A stretch of DNA of 64,000 nt from Stercorarius parasiticus (GCA_013396915.1 VWZL01003478.1:248001-312000), one strand, 5' to 3'. Positions 1 to 13,674 are shown, counted from the stretch's first letter. The notes: generated by a model from the letters alone, not told the origin. Translations and numbers: made by a program.

Positions 1-3000
1 GGCATAAGTAGTCCTAGTAGGGAGATTTCTGCCTTATGTGTATTTAAGTCTAAAATAAATAACAGTGTGAAAGCTGGAAAAAAAAAATAGTTCGGAAGAG
101 AAAAGCAAATCAGCAAAAGAGAATTGTGCCATTAGCTTTATAAACTGTGCATCCACCCCGGTGAATAACATTGCCATCAGATGCAGAAAAACAGATTAAA
201 TGAGCCAGTGCTCTTAAGACAATTGCTGTCAGAAAGACACTGACATCACAAGAGAAGTGGCACCTACAGCACTCTCTGTAATAGTTTTTCTAAAAATGAA
301 GATTCTATGGAAACCGAGACTAAAGTATTTTCTTAACTCTTAGAGGTGAGCCCTCAAAGCATTGTTAAAAGGGTGACAAAGTTTCCTTACTATTGTTTCA
401 AAATATATCAATGCCTAAACATAGAGTATATTAAAGAAAAACAATGCAAAAAAACCCCAAAAGATAAATGAGTGTTTTTCTTCACCACTTAAGCTATGGC
501 TTTTTCTTCATGCTAATATGTGACCTCTCCCAATCTGAACTCCAAGAAGCCACCAAGGCACCAATAAATAAACATGTCAGCACTCTTGCTGAAAGGTCTT
601 TTTTTCTAGACTGTGTCTCTTTTTTTCTCTCCCTCTCCTTCTTTGAGGATTTCATTTTTCTGAGTGACCTTTTATTATTCACAGGAATAATTGGTGACAA
701 GCTGTACTCTGTAGTTTAACATGGCATCTGTCTGCTGGCTCAGCTGGGCACTGCCAAGACAGCAACATGAGGACATAGTTTGGCTTTCGTTTTTAATGAC
801 AAGTTGTATGTAGCTGAAAGAAAGCAGAGTCTTTGAGAAACAGCAGGAATCCCTGTGGTTCAAGTCAAGTGAAAATAGTTGCTCTAATAAATTGCCTCCT
901 TGGCCTCTTCAAGACCAAACGGGCTGATTTAGTGATGATCCAGGATTTATGTGGTGGGCGCTGGCCTGTTTCCTTCCAATCTGAACAGGGCAGGACACGC
1001 TCTGGTGAGCAACAGACCGGCTGGTAGATCTGAGATGGCAGCACCCTCCAGCAGGCAGAGAGGGACAAACTGGGAGCAGTAACATGTCCTTTTGGCACAT
1101 GTGTGCAACCTGCCTTGGCTCTGAAAAGGACTAAAAATGCTCCCACAAACAACCTGTCTCAGTGGAAGAGGATAATAAATCTTAAACTGCTCCAGCTGCC
1201 ATGCAAGCGAACATTTGACTACGCCCTGACTTTTCATAGCAGGTATAAATGCCTGTCATGTGAGAAATGAAGAAAGCTTGATTTAGTATGATTCGATCAC
1301 TGCAGGAGTTTTCGTGGTGAACACCCCTAAGTGCTTTATCTACCTTTTCCTCTGAGGAGTCAAATCTTTGCCCTAAAGGTGTTCTCTGATTCAGCTCCTC
1401 TTATGCCATAACCTGCCCCTTTACTGCACCAGTTTCTTTTGCAAGAGGATGTCGGCTGCCAGGTTTCAGATGGATACAGACTACCCCAGGGTTAATGCTT
1501 GTGTGGTACAGGGCTCAGAGTTGTTTCCTGACAGCTTAACAACACAGGAGCGGAGTCTACATGCTGAAAACATAGAGTACTCTGTTACTAAACAAATAGG
1601 AAAATTAAGACCCCAAGTCTGTGGTTTCTGGGTAATTTTCAAATTTGTGAAGGATTTTCTAAGGGAGTTGTGGGCCTCTGTAGAAAGTTCACATACTTTG
1701 GTAGCTGAATTGCACCTTCAAGTTTCCTTTCTTTGTCCAGGTCCTATAGAAAGAGAACAGAAACCTAAAGGGGTTGAGAGGCTGAGAAGGGTGGAGCAAG
1801 CACCCTTGAGATGAGTGTACTGCCCCAGGTCACCGCTACCTAATGCAGAGGTGCTTCCCCCATGGTCACAATGTTGACCACGAAGACCACAACGAATGTG
1901 ATTCAGGAGCAAACTGCTAAAGTCTCCCCTTGTGTTTTAAGAGTGATGAGTGGGTGTGCACAGCAGTTTTCCAGATCCCTCATCAGTACCTCTGTTTTTC
2001 ATCCATATTCTGCACTTTCCCTGCCAACTACATCACCAGGAACTGGGCATCTGCCTCTTACACTTAAATTTCATGCTTCCTGCCTTGACAACAGCCGTTC
2101 CTTTCTTTCCTGGCTGATGCTGGTGAGCTGAGAGCCCAAATTACTTCTTATTATCTGCACCTTGATTCTCTCCCAAGTCTGCATGGATATGTCTCTTAAG
2201 GAAAGAGACTGTTAGCTCAGCTTCATTCCTGTTGTATTGTCCAATCGTCTTTACTGTTAAAACTCCTGTCAACCATCAAACCCTATTCACAGTTGAAATC
2301 AACAGCAAATAAAAGGAAACAAATAAGTCAGCACAGTGCTGCACAGAAGTGGAGCTAGCATGCACAGAGATGGATGAAAAGCCACTGAGCCCCTATAGTG
2401 CTGATGAAGCTGCCCTGCAGCTGTTCTGGTTGAGTTGCTTCATCACTGCTGTACAGATGACGATAGATGTAAAAGACAGATGTGCTAATGGCAGCATGCC
2501 CTGGTACTATGTGCAGCCTTTACAACAGGTCCATGGATGTGAACATGCTTGGGATTTATTTTTTTTTTTAATCCAAGGGTGGTTATAAAGTTGCCATGTC
2601 CTTCATGCAGATCAAGACAGAGATCCATGCTGTGGCAGACATGGCCTGTCACCAAATACAGAGCTCGGAGATGAAGTCAACTCAGTCTTATGCTATTTGT
2701 AAGTTTGTGCGATTTGGGGGAAATCTATCCTTTTCTTATGTGTGTTAATTTCTAGGCCTTGGACTGTCGTGACTTTTTTTCTAGTTAAGTACACGTACTA
2801 CCACTGTAATGATCTCTTCTTAATCTCTCATGTGTTGCCACATCAAGGGGGAATACTACTTACAGGTGGACAATTTAAGTCAATACCAGTGCCTAGCAAG
2901 GGCTATGCAGAATGCTAGCTGTGGCACAGGTGTGAAATTAGGCAGCCTGTATCTCCATTTAGTATCCTAGTTACCAGACTGCCCTTTCTTGGTGGGCATA

Positions 3001-5302
3001 GGCTGCATATACATCAGCACTTAAGCAGAGAACAGTAGTATGTTTTTTAGTGAACTCATCCCTCTTTCCTCAACGATATTTGCAACTGGTTCAGTTGTGG
3101 AGGGATTCATACTGTGATGAGACTGTTGAGTCACAGGCAAGAGTCCTTTTGGAGGAAACCAAACCAGAAACTCTTCTGCAGGGTCACATGAAACACTTTT
3201 CAAACCCTAGTGGAAACACGAATATTCAAATCAAGTATTACTCCTTCTGACACTGTGGTAACATTCAGTCCAGGGAACCAGCCTAAATCTAATCTGACAT
3301 TAAATCCTGGAAGTACAATATAGATCTAGAGATGTCAGCTCCATTCCTCCAATGCCCTCCTACTGCAGAAGTACTGGCTAATGCAAACAGAGGCATCCAC
3401 ACAAGGACAACATGCTGAAGGCTTCGCTGTTACAAAAATACTGCAAAAATAGATGCACGGGGGCAGGGGGCCTGAGTATGAAGGGATGCTTTAGCGCAAT
3501 GGCAAAAAAAGGCACACAGCTCTGTTTTACATCTGTATTTGAATATCAGGAGAGCATATAGGTATCAGTAGACAATCAGACGTCCACTCTGCTAAAATGC
3601 TCTACAGACATATAACAAGGAAGGTCCTTCTGGCCTGAGATCAGCATGAATAAAGCCATCCAAGTGAGCTACAAAGAAAGAAAAAAAAAAACAGCAGAAG
3701 AAAGAAAGAAATCAGGACAGAATAAACTAGATGCCTTTTCTGCATCACCACTTCCGAAGCAGCAATGCTCTAGGGGTACCCCAGCAGAAATGAATGCAAA
3801 GGAGGGATCAATCCTGTGGTAAAGTCACAGGATTAGACTTCTGCCTTTGTGGATTTCTCCACAGTGCTGAGAGCACAACAAGAAAAAAAAGTCCCAATTT
3901 TCGTTATTACACATTTCCATTGGTTTTAATGCAATCTTTAAGCCTTGCTGGGGGCTACCTATTAGCTTTGTGGACTACATGAACACCATAGCTCAGCATG
4001 TGGGAAGAGGAGGGGTCAACTCCGAAGACCCTGTGCTGTAAAAAGTTAAATGCACCTACAGGATTTTGGCACAGAAGTTGCACTGACACTTTTAAATATT
4101 CTTCCCCCAGAGCAAAAGATGTCTCCATGTATCTGTAGCCAGACTGGAGCTGTGGAGTATACACAGGCAGTAGCAGTCTGAAGAGACTCACTCAAGATTA
4201 TAGAGTGAAGTAGCAGCAAAGGGCATGAATAACTGTCCTTGTATTGACCAAACACTGCAGAGCCATTTCAAGCTGTATTGTTACATGAGCCGTATTTCAA
4301 ATTTAGTAGGTGTGCACAGTGCCGTGGTACCACAAGGAACATTATTCAATGTATTCTCAGTGTGAATGTGTACAATCAACAGTGCTACTGGAGATGATAC
4401 ATAAATTCTTATATATCCTTATCCTGTATAGAAGAGATCGTGTAAACCCTGAAATTTAATTTCACAGTTTAGAAAACATACACCATTTAATCTGACTCTA
4501 ATCCACCATTATTTATTGTAATTATTGCCATTGCTATGGTAATTCCAAAAGCAATCAAACAGCTGTCTGTGGCTAGCTATGCTTAAGCAAGACTGTCCCT
4601 GGAGGAGAAATCCACAGATATGTTCTTACCTTCTTCAAGGTTTAAGCTTGATGTAGAAATAAAACTGCAGAGGTTCTTCTCCCAGCCAGGACTGCAGGCA
4701 CCATGCCCTGCGAGCTGCACCTGTAACGTGACCTCGCCCAATAAGCAGTGGGGACTACTGCCAGGCTGACTGAACAGTGCTCACTAATGAGATGCTCTTA
4801 GTTAGGGTCCTAGATGCTCCTAGTTTCCCTTCCCTGGGGATGCACAGAAGTGCTGAAAAGCCCTCTGGCTTCTCCCCAAGATGGGATGAGCTCATCCCAG
4901 GGATGGTGTGAGCATGGGTACACCTTCAGCACAGCAGCACAGGCAAGCACAGAGCAGTGTTGAGCAGGCTCCCTGGAGGTGGCATGGCTGGACCTGGCAG
5001 CCCAGGCCATCCCACCACCCCATCAGGAACCAGGGCAGCCCCAGATCCAGCACTGGGCACCACCCTAGGGACAAGGATGGCTGCTGCGGGGGCTGAAATT
5101 GAGTATGTCCTTCCTGAGCCATGGTGTGCTATGTCAACCCACTAAGCACCTACTGCATTTTCTCACAGCGGTGGCTGCCTCTCCGCAGCACACAGACCTG
5201 TCTTCTGCTGGCAAAGATGTTTTTCAGTCATTGTTTTTGTACCCTTTCTGCTTTCTTTAACAATGCCGATGAGTGACAGAGCGGGGCTGGTAGAAATGGA
5301 TC
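1..5302. other. Non-coding unique sequence, no gene seen
   Basis: No open stretch here exceeds about 120 codons, and none shows a recognisable domain. The overlapping readings on both strands look like chance frames. A polypyrimidine run lies at about 596-652 and a purine run at about 3676-3710. At about 4180-4260 a piece loosely resembles the 3' part of a MIR-type SINE, but too weakly to call. The region is probably intergenic, upstream of the CpG island at 17.2-18.2 kb. Confidence 0.7.
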
Positions 5303-5324
5303 CAAGCAAAGCAAAGCAAAGCAA
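5303..5324. repeat. Short pentanucleotide microsatellite (GCAAA)n
   Basis: Three full GCAAA units and a partial fourth follow one another directly. This is a simple sequence repeat with no sign of function. Confidence 0.85.
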
Positions 5325-8300
5325 CCTCTCAGCCATGCATATTCTCCCATGGGCAATAAAATGTCTCTGGTTTTGTAGGCACAGGAGGATCGGATACGCT
5401 GACGAGGGACCCGCTGGGATCATGCTCCTGTGAAAGTCCTGAAGCTGAGGAGGGTGAAGGGGTAAGTCTCCTCCCACCGCATCCTTGTGGGAAGCACAGG
5501 GAACCGCACTGCGCTCAAATGTAATGCTTGATGGCGATTGGTGGGCTGGGCCACATCTTCAGCTGTGAGGAGGTTGTTGTGGTGGGAGTAGTTGGTGTAA
5601 ACTGCATTCACTTGACTACGGCAGGGTCTCCTCCTAAATACATGAAAGCCTGGTGGGATTAGGAGGGCCTTCAATAAAATGCATCTCTTGGAAGGTCTTG
5701 TTAAATAATCCTGGCAGCTCACTGCAAGATGGTGTCAGACCGATGTTCGATCCTTCCTCACCATCAGTCAGTCCCCCGCACACCTTCTGTTGCCCCTTCT
5801 CCTCTTCTCAGGCCCCTCTGTGGTTACTGCTACCCCAATTCCTTTCATCTGCTGGAAACCCACACACGAGCAGCTCATCAGCATGAGGAAGGGCAAGCGT
5901 CCGAGAAGCGTGTGGTTGGTGTGGTTGGGTGGCACATGGAAACAGGCCATTTTGCTGGAAAAGGCGTGATGGGGCTATTCCATTTCCTTTGTCGTTCTTG
6001 GTGTGATCGCATGCAGACATGTGTTTTTAACAGCAGCAAATTAATTTATCAGTAAGATGTTGGGAGTGGAGAGTGAATGGGCAAGTGAATTCCTGCAGGG
6101 CCAACACATTCATCTTCAGGGCTGCTGACACTGCTGAGTGTGAAGCATGTGTATTTAAAGAAAAAAACAAACATGTTAAAAACTAAAGGCTTCTCCAAGA
6201 ATTTTTTATCATAAATTGGATTTTTAAATAAAAATGCAGACTCGGACTTACATAGCCCATATTAATGCCCAAATTTACTTTAATCTTTTACATTTCTTTA
6301 AATTAAATTAAAACAGTAATCAACGCTGGTTCAGATGAAACTGATGTAGCAGATTTCAGACTTCTGCTATAAAAACAGAGGAACTTCTCCTTAAATTTCC
6401 ATTAGTTAAATTTAGCCCAATAACTAACTCCTTCAGTCAGAGATGCATCTAAAGATAAAAATGCAGCAAGTTCGTATCTTCTTCTAGTCTATGAGTAAAA
6501 ACTGGTGTGAGAAGCTCAGGTCAGCTAGCTTTAAGATCTGAAAGGCCATGGTGAATAAACACCTGAAGTCAACACCTGCATAAACCTTTTTTTTTTTTTT
6601 AATGAGGAAAATGTAAATGCACAGGCACTCCCAGACATTTTGCACTGGCTGCTATCAGTGCTCTGCTCAGTGTAGTAACGCTTTGTGGCAGCTGGTATAT
6701 CGCAAGCAGGACGGCTGGGAAAGCTCTGAGCTAGGGTTTAATCAGTCCCTAACTTTCTCTGGCTTAAGTCAAGGTCATACTTAAGGAAGAGGGGAAAAAA
6801 GGTTCAATGACTGTGGAACATAATTTGTTTTAATAACACAGTACTTCCAGTGCTTTGGAGTATAACACCACGCAGAACAAAATCTGACTTAGCATTGTTT
6901 TCTCCTTGGTTTCGAAAAAGAGGCCTCACTTTTTTTAATAACGACCCCCCGCCGAAGGAGGAGGTTTAATGGCAGAACTTTGTAAGAGGGAGGCTGACTC
7001 AGTGCTGCCACTGATGCAGCGTGAGCAGAATCAGCAAAATGCTAGCACAGGAAAGTAAATAAAGTCCATGAAAGTATCCTTAGCAGCATGGAAGGAAATT
7101 AACGTACTCATAGCAAATTATAAAGTGCTGAAATTTTCTTTAATAACTTGCTAACAATTTGTGGAAGGGAGAAGCCCGATGTTTGAGGCAAAGACTATAT
7201 GGAGCAGCTGGATATAAACTCTTCTGAGCTTGGATTTGCTGAGAGACAAACCTAAAACAACCATCCTTTGTATCACTTAACAGTTACATGGGCAACGTCA
7301 TTTTCATATAAGAAAACCATAAATTTTAGATTAATTCTGTAAAGAATCTATGCAGACCTAGTTGCAAGATTTTTTTGATGATACCATGAGAATGTAGATT
7401 CTGAATTAACAGAAATCAGGAAATAGAAATCCGCACATATCTCTGCTAATTGCAACAGAGCCTGCTTACCCCAAGCATCATAATGATGCGCCATCATAAT
7501 GATCCCTTCAACTTTAACAAACAATATATTAACAAGAAGCAACAAGCTACCCCTAGGTCCAGACTGTGCTCATGACTGTATGTTTCAAGTCAATGGTAAT
7601 TGCACAGGTTTCAACAAAGCATAGAAAACTCTTACATCTAATAGGTAATGACATTCGTGACCAGTGGAGACAGGATATGGATCAGCAAACAAATGCTACA
7701 CTTGATCATAGTCATGAAGCAAAGCGTTACTCTCCCTTACAAGAAAGGAAAAATATGGTCCTCCCAAAGAGTCACTCCATGTAACGTGCTCAGAACTAGG
7801 CAAGCTAGACCCATTGTTGAACAAGCCAAAGTTTATGAATGATTTCGGAGTTTTTTATGTTTCTTCCTTCTTTTCTAAATAGCAAAATGCTGCCTCTTCA
7901 TTGTTGCTTTTAAAACACATCCTGTTATGCCTGCAGCTGCTTTTGGAGTGCAGGTTCAGCATACCATGTACTCTATTAGTGAGCCTTTTTTGCAGCTTTT
8001 GCTCAAAAAGGAGAATGTGTATGTGTGTGGGAGTAGCATAAACTGCAGCTGCTTTTCCTTATTTTTCCACCATCATTACTGCTGACTTGTAACAAGGAAG
8101 AAGACGTACGTGTACACCATTTGGTTTCTCTGCAACACTGCTGTACAGGAGGGTTGGGAGATTATCTTGGTGAACAAATCCTAATTTCCACATAAAAGGA
8201 TCAGCAGTAGGGTGAGAGAATTTGTCTTGCAGTGAAAAGGTTGCTGCTGTTTTGCTGGTATGTTTTATCAGAGATATAGAACTTCAGTTTGCTCACCAAA

Positions 8301-10235
8301 GAACCTAAGTGAGTCCAGGAAACTCTGTAAAGTCACTGGACAGCTGCTTAAAAACAAAAAAAAACCCCAAAATATCCATGGTACAACCCCTTCCCTTCAT
8401 CCCCCCCTCAGCCTGCTGCCGTAAATGCACCGTGGCCGAGAACTTTACAAAAAACTGAAAATGACAGAGGCTTTGATATTTTCAGCTCTCTGGAGCAGTT
8501 TAAAAGGGAGATGCTCTTTCTGCACAACATTATGTATCTGAAGTATGTGAGGCCAGACAGCAAAAATCCCTGGTCATCTTTCAAAGCGTAAGCCCGCATG
8601 GCCTCATCTCCCCTCCTCCCTGACCCTTCAGGCAGTTTAAGGATGTATCTTGCTGCCACGCCAGCCATGAAGGGGTGCCGCTGAAATTCAGAGACATTCA
8701 CGGATTAGAAACCCAAGGTAAGATACAAACCAGCTTCACTGCGTTTACTTTCTGCAGCTGACATTTTCCCCCGTTGGCTCCCGCCAGCTCTCATCACTGG
8801 TTTCCCCAGGTCGTGCTCTCCATCCCTGGTCCCAGACACAGCTCACCTCATGCTGAAGTCAGCTGAGCTGGGCTGGGTCATGGAGAGGAAGATCCATCGG
8901 AGTTATTGAACTGCATGTCACAGTGCACAGCTAAGAGTTCATTTCCAATTATGGTCTCTGGTAATTGCTCTGGAGTGCGTCTTCATATCATGACCGAGGC
9001 AGGCAACACTGGTCAGGGAAGCCAGAAGACTGTCAGTCGCTCAAAGCAATCAGAGCCATTATGTTTACCTCTGGCATTGTAATTTTATTTCTGTGGCTCT
9101 TCATGGGAACTGTCAAAACAAAGTAACAAGGCTGTCAAGCTGCGGCGCTTGTGTACAACATGCCCACCTGCCTTCATACCCAAAGACAAATAAGATTGCC
9201 TGCTCCAACAGTATGTGAGTTAGACATTAAAATGCACGGCAGTTTCATAGTGCAGAGCTGGATTTCCATACAGAATACTGTGTATTTTTAATTAGCAGGC
9301 CTACTACCAGCTTATCGTCTCAATATAGTTTCATTTTGCATTATTTCACTTCTGATGAAAATGCAGTGAAGCTAAAACCCCTGCTTACTGCAGGGACAGC
9401 CAGTCCTCCAGGTTGGCCACGGGTTTAGTCATTGGGCTGGTTCCCTTCCTAATTAAAGAAATTTAGGAAACTCTGATATTGTAGTTTGATGGGAAAAAAA
9501 ACATTCTTTGTCATGAGGCAAAGAATTTCTTCTTTGAATCCACTTGTCTCCAACTTTCTGAGGACCTTCAGGCAGGCTTGGTTTTCTCAATCATTGCTTG
9601 TGTTGCCATCCACCCTGCAGCAAATGACACAGCCCAGTTGGAGGCTTTAACACCATTGCAATACCACTGGAATGAGCAAGCATCCAGCCTTGAATATAGG
9701 GAAGGCTGGGTAAAATGTCTGGAAAAGGCAGCTCAGCTGCTGCAGATTTTTACTTCACTGTGCAAAACTCAGATTAAAAGGTATCAAGAATTTGCAGGGG
9801 CGCTCATTGAGGCTGTAGCAACATAAAGGTGGAAATGTTAGGAGTATGGCAAGAGGGTCTTGCTGTTCTTCTACATAGTAGGGATTTCAGTCCCTGCAGG
9901 CTGAGAGGGTTCCCCGAAGACAGAACGATTTCGCTTCTCCATAATTGTGAGACCACACCTGTGGCAACCCTCCAGGAAAAGATGGCATGACAAAATGTGC
10001 CGTTCTGCATTTAGGTAATGTTTGGAAGTCGACTAAGCACTTTGTTTACTTTGCCTGGTAGTTAAATGCACGGGATTTTAGAATACTGACTTGTTTCTGA
10101 AGCTGCTACTTGTGAGCTGAAAAAGTTAGGAGCGTTTAAATACAAGCAGGTAAAATTTAAATGGTATTATTTTCAATACTTTAAGAGATAGTTTTGTGTA
10201 ATATTATTTGTCAGCTTTTGATTCCCTTCTTTCTT
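5325..10235. other. Non-coding unique sequence, no gene seen
   Basis: Reading frames reach at most about 108 codons and resemble no protein family I know. A T run lies at about 6589-6600. The block 8955-9190 has the mixed composition and TAAT/ATTA-type cores typical of conserved non-coding elements, but sequence alone cannot show conservation. An 82-codon frame at 9578-9826 has a fairly protein-like composition but no recognisable motif. Confidence 0.65.
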
Positions 10236-10239
10236 TCAT

Positions 10240-10760
10240 GGTATAAAAAGCTTTGTGTAATGTCCTTTTCTGCTCATCACACTTTTTTGTACCAGACCAC
10301 ACCAATTCCTCAGCTCTTTGAAAATCCACTTGTCTCTCCACATATTTATCACGAGGGTCTTTTTTGCTATGACTGCAACCTCTTCTAATCCAGGCACCTT
10401 TCACAGTTTCTACATAAATCCGTGCAGGTGTTTAAAAATACCACCCTGTTTTGTCTGCTGCTTTCACTCTTCCTCCCACTAGATCTCTTTACAAGATCTA
10501 CCCAGGCGTCTTGAAAGCCTCTAATCAGATTCCCTTCATATTTTGTTTCTGCTGCAAGTCCCAGGCTCCCGCCCATCTTAGTTTCTGCTAATTGTTCTTT
10601 CCATTTGCTGCCACTTTCACTTCAGTCTACTCTCTTGTATCTCCCACAAGTTCCTTATCTCCCTTGTTGGACTCTTTCCTGGGGTTACTCTGGCCCCAGT
10701 TTTTCCTGCAGGGACAAATGTCTCTGCTCCTCAACACTCATTATTGCTTACATTTTGATA
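10240..10760. repeat. Possible old LINE fragment in a C/T-rich stretch
   Basis: The + strand is strongly C/T-rich over about 500 bases, with phrases such as CTTGTATCTCCCACAAGTTC and a following leucine/serine-rich reading. It loosely resembles old L2/L3-type LINE remains of amniotes, but no motif is intact and no boundary can be placed. It could equally be unique pyrimidine-rich DNA. Confidence 0.22.
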
Positions 10761-11559
10761 ACATCTATGGGCCAGATAAGAAATCATTATGGTGAATGAG
10801 AAAAACTTGCCAAAAGAGAGCCTGTCTCTAGTCAAGGTCTCAGTAAACACTTCGGATCCATCTAAAAGCCATAGCATAAAATAATTTCCAGCTCTCTCTT
10901 CCATTGCAGTTTTGATGATTAATGGCAAGAAACTATTTCTGTGTTATCTTTGTTTGCACAACTGGAATTTGGTTTTATATTTATAACTCAGCCCTTACAA
11001 ATACTGAGAAGTTGGACGCTCAGTGAAATACACTGTGTTTGGGTGTTTATGTGTAGATTATTAAACATTTCTGCACTGTATATTTTGTGAATGGGCTACG
11101 CAAACAATTTTACTAACTCTACAGGACTTTCTTTTAACTATAGAGCCTAATGTATTTTAGCTGCTGCAGGACAACACTGCTTTTTTCTCTGCCGACAACT
11201 TTATTCTTTGTCTTGTCATTTTTATTGTTCGAGTGCTAGTGAATAAAACCCTGCCTCTGTTCTTCAGGAAGGACTTAATCCAAAGCTCATTGAATGCATT
11301 GGAAGAGCCTCCATTGGGCTTCGGATCAAGCTCTTTAGTTCACAAACAAATGCTCTTTGTGAGAATATGCTACTCAAGTATTGTACAGAAGAGTTACAGA
11401 GGTTCCCTATTTCTGAAATAATGATTGTTTTTTAAATCATTTTTGCCATGCCTGTTTAGTTGGAGGAACAATATGCAACTGTACGTAATTGTTGAAGTAC
11501 TGTAGTCTGTGATTATCTTGCCCCAGCGGTTGATATAAATGTTGAATATGTAATGGTGT
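10761..11559. other. Non-coding sequence, nothing recognised
   Basis: A/T-rich unique sequence with only short frames. No repeat, RNA gene or promoter-like block was recognised. Confidence 0.6.
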
Positions 11560-11690
11560 GGTAACAAGTAGTGCTATATTTATATGGCTCTTCCTATGCA
11601 CACAGCTATTCAGAAAATATATAGAGATACGGTCCCTGCCCCTGAGGATGTTCAGGCTCAATCAGGCAAGCTGGACGCAGGCAAGCCATC
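11560..11690 (+). repeat. MIR-type SINE fragment (5'/middle part)
   Basis: The phrase around 11628-11680, with ACGGTCCCTGCCCCTGAGGA followed by a text close to 'gctcaatcaggcaagctgga', matches the middle of MIR-family SINEs of amniotes (a 'cagtccctgccctgaggagctcacagtct'-like consensus, from memory). The sequence after it (about 11700-11960) may belong to the same old repeat, but it is too decayed to delimit. Confidence 0.5.
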
Positions 11691-12324
11691 TTTCAGGAGT
11701 GCCTTCTGTTGATGTTATTGATGAAGCAGACTTGAAAGAGGGATTTGTAGAATAAAAGAGGGATACTACTGAATGGAGATTTTTTTCTGTGCTTAGGAAA
11801 AGGAACAGACTGAAAGGAGACACAAAGCCCACAGTAGGGGAAAGAAACAGGGTCTATTGTGGAAGGGGGTACAAAGAGACTAAGATAAGGCAGAAACGTT
11901 AGCTGGGGTAAGACTGCAAAGAGCTTTAAATGAAACCTTACAGCTCCAGATTTGCAATGACTGCATTTTCCATGAGAAGGAGAGAGAGCCACAAGTCAGT
12001 TATGCAGCAGTGTCCCCACGAGCTGCAATAAAAAAAAATTTTCTTCTTTCACGGGTACCATCACAGGTACTGAATACCTCTTTGGATTTCTTGCGAAGGG
12101 GAACTAACAGTTCCCATGAACCAAAGAGAACACTATGCCAGTGAAATTTGGCTGGTTTTGCAACTGCAGAACAGAGTAACTTCTTCGTGTGGGTGTAGAT
12201 TACACAAACAGTTACTACTGGGTATCACTCCTGTGACAGAGTTGCTTGCAGTAAAATACACTTCACTGTGTGGTAAGTGCTGGCAGGGCTATGCATGCAC
12301 TTTGTAAGCCGACGATGACTAAAA
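11691..12324. other. Non-coding sequence, possibly part of old repeats
   Basis: No coding potential is seen. About 11890-11960, with GCAAAGAGCTTTAAATGA, may continue the ancient repeat to its left. The remainder is unique. Confidence 0.5.
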
Positions 12325-12405
12325 CAGTTTATGGAGCCAATACTAAAATATTACTCACTCAAGGAGTCACATTTAAATCAATGAGATTACTCATGTAGCT
12401 AGTTG
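12325..12405. repeat. Ancient amniote interspersed repeat fragment
   Basis: The phrases 'ttactcactcaaggagtcac' and 'aaatcaatgagattactcat' fit a short palindromic element frequent in turtle and bird DNA, built around 'cccattgacttcaatggg' next to 'actcatgtgagtaa'. No family name is certain, and boundaries are approximate. Confidence 0.35.
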
Positions 12406-12547
12406 CTGACAGAGATCTCGCCAAGCTATTCCACCACATAATAGATGTTTGTAAATGAGCCTGTTAGTTAGCTGAATAACTTCAGAAAATAATTTTGAAG
12501 TTCAGACTATATTGGTATTTGAACTCCCTAACCACAGCTGAGGTCCC

Positions 12548-12730
12548 GTTATGTTCTGCAAACACCCATTAACAGGCAATCCCTGTCCTAAAATTCATCA
12601 ACTCATATAGACAAATAAGGGAGAATGACCTGCCTTCAGTCACATCACAGGTCATCAGCAACGCCAGGAATAGAACAGGGATCTCCAGTCAATTCCCTAC
12701 CAGCAGCTCCCTGCCTCTGTAATACTCAAC
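12548..12730 (+). repeat. MIR-type SINE
   Basis: Several MIR landmarks occur in the right order: an AGGCAATCCCTGTCCTAAAA-like 5' part, then a CTTCAGTCACATCACAGGTC text matching the family's 'aaggtcacacagcaggtca', then CCAGGAATAGAACAGGGATC matching 'caggaatagaacccaggtc'. The copy is diverged, so the insertion is old. It is non-coding. Confidence 0.7.
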
Positions 12731-13433
12731 ATTTCATCCCAGTACTGAATATAAAGCATTTATGAATGTGACCTCCAAACTTCCCACAGCTCTTCTGCTG
12801 ACTGATGGATCTTTGCATTCATTAGTTTTATAAATGCACAGAGAATACACAGAAGAACCAGTTTCATCTCACAAACATTACTGCAAGCTGGTGCATTCCC
12901 TCATGCAGCTCATCTGCATGTTATTCTGCAGTCAGAGAAATAGCCAGAACAACAAGGAAAGGAAAATGAATCTAACCACAAAGATTTCTGACAGCTAATC
13001 CAAGATACTTAAGAATCTGCATCCCAAGCAAAACTCATTTTTCATACTCGGTGAAATTAAGTGTGGAGGCTACCAGATCAGGCACCACCTTTCAGGACTG
13101 CATTTAATTTTATAAAAGTGCCTGGCATATCCAGCGTCATTATCACAGTATTTTCCTTCCTTTCTTTATTCTGCACTGCTCTCAGCATCTTTGGGAGTTC
13201 ACGGCGAGCAAGAACAGTCTGCTGGGCTGTAAAACAGAAGCCTGAAAGAATTTCTTCCTGATAGGAAGGGGTATCCCCTTTGAATTATTCTCCATTTGAA
13301 GGTTTGCTGCATAACAATAAAAAATCTGCCTCACCGAAACTGGGCTCCAAGATACCGACATAGTCCCAAAGCACACTCCGAGGAACTCCTCTGTCTCCTG
13401 GATAAAGCAGGAGCAGCAGATACAATATGGCTT
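12731..13433. other. Non-coding sequence, nothing recognised
   Basis: Only short frames on either strand, with no recognised domain. No repeat or RNA gene was identified. Confidence 0.6.
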
Positions 13434-13560
13434 CACTGTCTTCTCTCCCCCTTTTTCTCTCTCCTCTCCTCCAAACATCTTTGTCTTTCATTTCCTTCTC
13501 TTTATCTCCCCATCCTGAGCTGTCCTGTGTCTCTTCCCCTTCCTCATTCCAGGCACTCTT
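13434..13560. repeat. Polypyrimidine-rich tract
   Basis: The + strand is mostly C and T, with long runs such as CTCTCCCCCTTTTTCTCTCT. It opens frames up to 110 codons that are serine/leucine-rich low complexity, not genes. Confidence 0.75.
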
Positions 13561-13654
13561 TGTTGGCAATGGCTCTGTCCTCTTTCTACCCATGGAAGAG
13601 GACGCATCTGTACAGAGGCAGATTGTAAACTAGGTCAGCTTATGTGGCAGGGGG

Positions 13655-13674
13655 AAAAAAAAAAAAAAAAAAAA
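13655..13674. repeat. A20 homopolymer
   Basis: A run of 20 A. No retrocopied gene is recognisable before it, so it is treated as a simple repeat and not as a retroposon tail. Confidence 0.9.

Noticed and set aside
4180..4260. Possible fifth MIR-type SINE
   Set aside because: Only the phrase around 'gactcactcaagattataga' fits; the remaining landmarks are absent.
9578..9826. 82-codon + frame with protein-like composition
   Set aside because: Length is within chance expectation and no motif or splice context supports an exon.
13655..13674. A20 run as the tail of a retroposed gene
   Set aside because: The 200 bases before it are pyrimidine-rich low complexity with no gene resemblance, and no flanking direct repeats were found.
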